Below are positions 61,559 to 64,000 of a stretch of 64,000 nt of DNA, one piece after another. How positions within the stretch are numbered: the first letter of the stretch is position 1; the number at the start of each line of letters is the position of its first letter. This stretch comes from JAHEGP01 sp963751595. GTDB taxonomy: Bacteria > Pseudomonadota > Gammaproteobacteria > Pseudomonadales > JAHEGP01. The notes under the pieces were generated by a model. The model saw only the letters and a list, made by a program, of their open reading frames with translations. It made no database searches and was not told where the DNA came from. The translations under genes were made by a program, and so were the position numbers. The stretch covers positions 310,001 to 374,000 of the forward strand of contig CAVVVC010000001.1 in NCBI GenBank assembly GCA_963751595.1, given 5' to 3'.

Positions 61559-62530
61559 ATGAAAACTCGCATCACAGAACTGTTTGGAATCCAACACCCC
61601 ATCATCCAGGGGGGCATGCACTATGTCGGCTTTGCGGAGCTGGCGGCGGCGGTATCCAACGCCGGCGGCCTGGGTATTATCACCGGCCTGACCCAGGGGA
61701 CTCCGGAGAAGCTGGCCAAGGAAATCGCACGCTGCAACGACATGACTGACAAGCCCTTCGGCGTCAACCTCACATTCCTGCCGACACTCACACCGCCGGA
61801 CTATCCCGGCCTGATCCAGGCCGTCATCGACGGTGGCGTCAAGGTCGTTGAAACCGCGGGCAACAATCCCGCCCAGTGGATGCCCATGCTCAACGACGCC
61901 GGCATCAAGGTGATTCACAAGTGCACCTCGGTGCGTCACGCGCTGAAGGCCCAGTCGATTGGCTGCCACGCAGTCTCTGTGGACGGCTTCGAATGTGGCG
62001 GTCACCCCGGTGAGGATGACGTGCCCAACTTCATCCTGTTGCCCCGGGCGGCAGAGGAATTGTCCATCCCCTTTGTTTCCTCCGGCGGTATGGCTGATGG
62101 TCGCAGCCTGGTGGCGTCACTGGCGATGGGCGCGGACGGTATGAATATGGGAACGCGCTTTATTGCAACCCGGGAAGCGCCGGTACACGAGAATGTCAAA
62201 CAGGCCATCGTCGCCGCCAGCGAGCTGGACACCCGACTGGTCATGCGCCCCCTGCGCAACACCGAGCGGGTAATGAACAACTCGGCCGTGGAGCGACTGC
62301 TGGAAAAGGAAGCGGCCCTCGGTGCCGATCTCAAGTTTGAGGACATCATCGAACAGGTAGCCGGCGTTTATCCCAAAATCATGATGGACGGGGACATGGA
62401 CGCCGGTGCCTGGTCCTGCGGCATGGTTGCCGGTTTGATCAACGATATCCCCACGGTCAAGGAGCTGGTCGATCGCATTATGGCGCAGGCGGACAGCATC
62501 ATTCAGGAACGGCTCCAGGGCCTTTACTGA
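61559..62530 (+). CDS. Nitronate monooxygenase-like flavoprotein
   Basis: The 323-residue FMN-dependent TIM-barrel protein has IQHPIIQGGMHYVGFAELA, SNAGGLGIITGLTQG, the putative catalytic His in DGFECGGHPGEDD, and the FMN-phosphate loop FVSSGGMADGRSLVASLAMG. It could be a nitronate monooxygenase or a related NADH:quinone or enoyl reductase. ATG at 61559 follows AGAGGCCAGGG. The open frame extends 60 codons upstream without family resemblance. Confidence 0.9.
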   Translation: MKTRITELFGIQHPIIQGGMHYVGFAELAAAVSNAGGLGIITGLTQGTPEKLAKEIARCNDMTDKPFGVNLTFLPTLTPPDYPGLIQAVIDGGVKVVETAGNNPAQWMPMLNDAGIKVIHKCTSVRHALKAQSIGCHAVSVDGFECGGHPGEDDVPNFILLPRAAEELSIPFVSSGGMADGRSLVASLAMGADGMNMGTRFIATREAPVHENVKQAIVAASELDTRLVMRPLRNTERVMNNSAVERLLEKEAALGADLKFEDIIEQVAGVYPKIMMDGDMDAGAWSCGMVAGLINDIPTVKELVDRIMAQADSIIQERLQGLY

Positions 62531-62563
62531 GTCCTTTATTGCTGGCTCCCCAGCGGTGCAAGG

Positions 62564-62582
62564 ACACCCCTTGGGGGGTTTT
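62564..62582 (+). terminator. Probable terminator after the flavoprotein gene
   Basis: ACCCC-TTGG-GGGGT followed by TTT, about 35 bases after the stop. The stem is short. Confidence 0.55.
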
Positions 62583-62711
62583 GCATGTCGTGTGCAATTA
62601 GTTTACATTCCTGTGTAATTATTGCTATCGGACCAAAAGAGGCGTCGATAAAGGCTTGGTGTTGGCCCTGCCCAGAAAATGCCGATTATAAGAATCCCAA
62701 GGAGTGAACCC

Positions 62712-64000
62712 ATGACATTCCCATTTCGCAGTCTTCCATTCAGGCGCAGCCTTTGTTCGCTGGCGGTCGTCGCCCTCAGCGGTGTCGCGGTAGCCGAGCC
62801 CAATCCCCTGCGCAACGCCTATTTCGGCGAAACCCACATGCACACGGCGCTCTCCCTGGACGCCTATATCGGCGGCACCCGGCTGATGCCGTCGGATAGC
62901 TACCGCTTTGCCAAGGGCGCGTCCGTGGTGGTCAATGGCCGGCACAAGCAGTTGGATCGACCCCTGGATTTTGCCGCGGTGACCGACCATGCGGAATACC
63001 TCGGCGAAATGGTGTCAACGATGTATCCCGATGCCCCCGGTCACCGGCAGGAAACCCTGGAAGCCCTGCGCAACCTGCAAAGCCTCAAGGAGAAGCAGCA
63101 GTGGTTTTACAAGTATGTGGTATCGAATACCCGCGGTGCGAACCCCCAGCACCCACCGTTTTACCAGGGTCCGAATACTACCGAGACCGGCTGGAAAATC
63201 ATCATCGATGCGGCAGAGGAACATAACGACCCGGGCAATTTCACTGCGCTTATCGGCTTCGAGTGGTCGGCAGCCCCCGGTGGCGGCAATATGCACCGCA
63301 ATGTGATTTTCCGCGACAATGTGGTGCCGAAGTTACCCCTGGACAGCTTCAAGACCAACAAGGTGGAAGAACTGTGGCAATGGCTTGAAAAAACCACGGC
63401 GGCCGGGTCCACAGTGCTTGCCATTCCCCACAACTCCAATGCCTCCAAGGGGCTGATGTTCCCCGATGTCGATAGCTTCGGCAAGCCGCTGGACAGCCAG
63501 TACGCGAAAACCCGGGCCCGTTGGGAGCCGCTGATCGAGATGATGCAAATCAAGGGCAACTCGGAGGTGCACCGCGCCTTTTGGGCGGCCGATGAGTTTG
63601 CCGACTTCGAGAACGGCAACTCGATTCAGAAAAACTCCAATCGCTATTTCAGCAAGAACGATTTCGTGCGCGAAGGCCTGAAACGTGGCCTCGCCGAGCA
63701 ACAGAAGCTGGGTACCAACCCCTACCTACTGGGTTTCATCGGCGGCACCGACAGCCACAATGGGCTGTCTTCAGATATTGCCGAGAATGACTTCATTGGC
63801 GGACACGGGCCCGAGGACGGCAGTGTCGAGCGTCGCCGCAAGGCCGGTGTCGGCGGCTGGATTGACGGCCCGGACCTGTCCATCGGCTCCATTGCGGGGG
63901 TTTGGGCGGAGGAAAATACCCGCGCCAGTATCTGGGATGCGATGAAACGACGGGAGACCTTTGCCACTTCCGGTCCGCGGATAAAAGTGCGGATGTTCGC
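62712..64000 (+). CDS. DUF3604 domain protein (3' end outside window)
   Basis: At least 429 residues of a secreted protein, with a signal-like N-terminus (SLCSLAVVALSGVAVAEP). DUF3604 hallmarks resemble PHP-type metal sites: NAYFGETHMHTALSLDA, FAAVTDHAEYLGEM, IGFEWSAAPGGGNMHRN, IPHNSNASKG and FIGGTDSHNGLSSD. The enzymatic role is not established. ATG at 62712 follows AAGGAG. The frame is still open at the window end. Confidence 0.92.
   Translation, partial: MTFPFRSLPFRRSLCSLAVVALSGVAVAEPNPLRNAYFGETHMHTALSLDAYIGGTRLMPSDSYRFAKGASVVVNGRHKQLDRPLDFAAVTDHAEYLGEMVSTMYPDAPGHRQETLEALRNLQSLKEKQQWFYKYVVSNTRGANPQHPPFYQGPNTTETGWKIIIDAAEEHNDPGNFTALIGFEWSAAPGGGNMHRNVIFRDNVVPKLPLDSFKTNKVEELWQWLEKTTAAGSTVLAIPHNSNASKGLMFPDVDSFGKPLDSQYAKTRARWEPLIEMMQIKGNSEVHRAFWAADEFADFENGNSIQKNSNRYFSKNDFVREGLKRGLAEQQKLGTNPYLLGFIGGTDSHNGLSSDIAENDFIGGHGPEDGSVERRRKAGVGGWIDGPDLSIGSIAGVWAEENTRASIWDAMKRRETFATSGPRIKVRMF

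Overview
This window looks like a chromosome segment of a marine-type, GC-rich gammaproteobacterium. The conserved genes match the usual gammaproteobacterial versions: pepN, rmf, purU, phoBR-pstSCAB-phoU, a 180-kDa-class NAD-glutamate dehydrogenase, yheU, tusA, epmC, pdxB, alaA, msrA/msrB, long-type queF, and a small PA1571-like protein. A Cellvibrionales/Halieaceae-like host is my best guess, from overall gene content only.

Layout. 1-9.8 kb: pepN, then a tightly overlapping minus-strand operon moxR-DUF58-DUF4381-batA-batBC-batD, an aerotolerance-type envelope stress module with von Willebrand A domains. 9.9-18.8 kb: NAD-glutamate dehydrogenase, ribosome modulation factor with its terminator, an MltF-like lytic transglycosylase with two solute-binding domains, and purU. 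18.8-27.9 kb: a complete phosphate regulon, with phoBR, pstS, pstCAB and phoU and good Pho boxes before phoB and pstC. 28-38.1 kb: mostly housekeeping genes (secreted methyltransferase-like protein, PEP-CTERM-type lamin-tail protein, yheU, tusA, epmC, pdxB, alaA, msrB, an ABC exporter, queF). It includes a tRNA-Glu/tRNA-Gly pair followed by an unusual array of 15-bp mini-hairpins carrying a copied tRNA-Gly 3' end.

38.2-55.4 kb is an accessory region that begins at tRNA-Ser(GGA), where an upstream degenerate tRNA copy and a downstream copy of the tRNA 3' end are visible. It holds a very large modular gene (39247-47634): two DUF4082 domains, Ig-like repeats, a galactose-oxidase-like copper-radical domain with its Cys/Tyr/Tyr/His/His set intact, Fn3, two LamG domains, a YVTN-type propeller and a diheme cytochrome c tail. 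The frame stays open for about 2,795 codons except for three in-frame stops: two TAA at conserved Tyr positions and one TAG inside a CxxCH haem motif. After it come IS66 and IS5-like remnants, an intact IS110/IS1111-type element with a likely bridge-RNA region, a small RR-motif protein ending in DWKDTK repeats, and a second DUF4082 protein with long proline-rich repeats.

55.5-64 kb returns to ordinary genes: an MDR oxidoreductase, a GT4 glycosyltransferase, an unknown lipoprotein, a patatin-like phospholipase, msrA, a nitronate-monooxygenase-like flavoprotein and a DUF3604 protein cut by the window edge. All functional calls come from reading the sequence; no database search was run.
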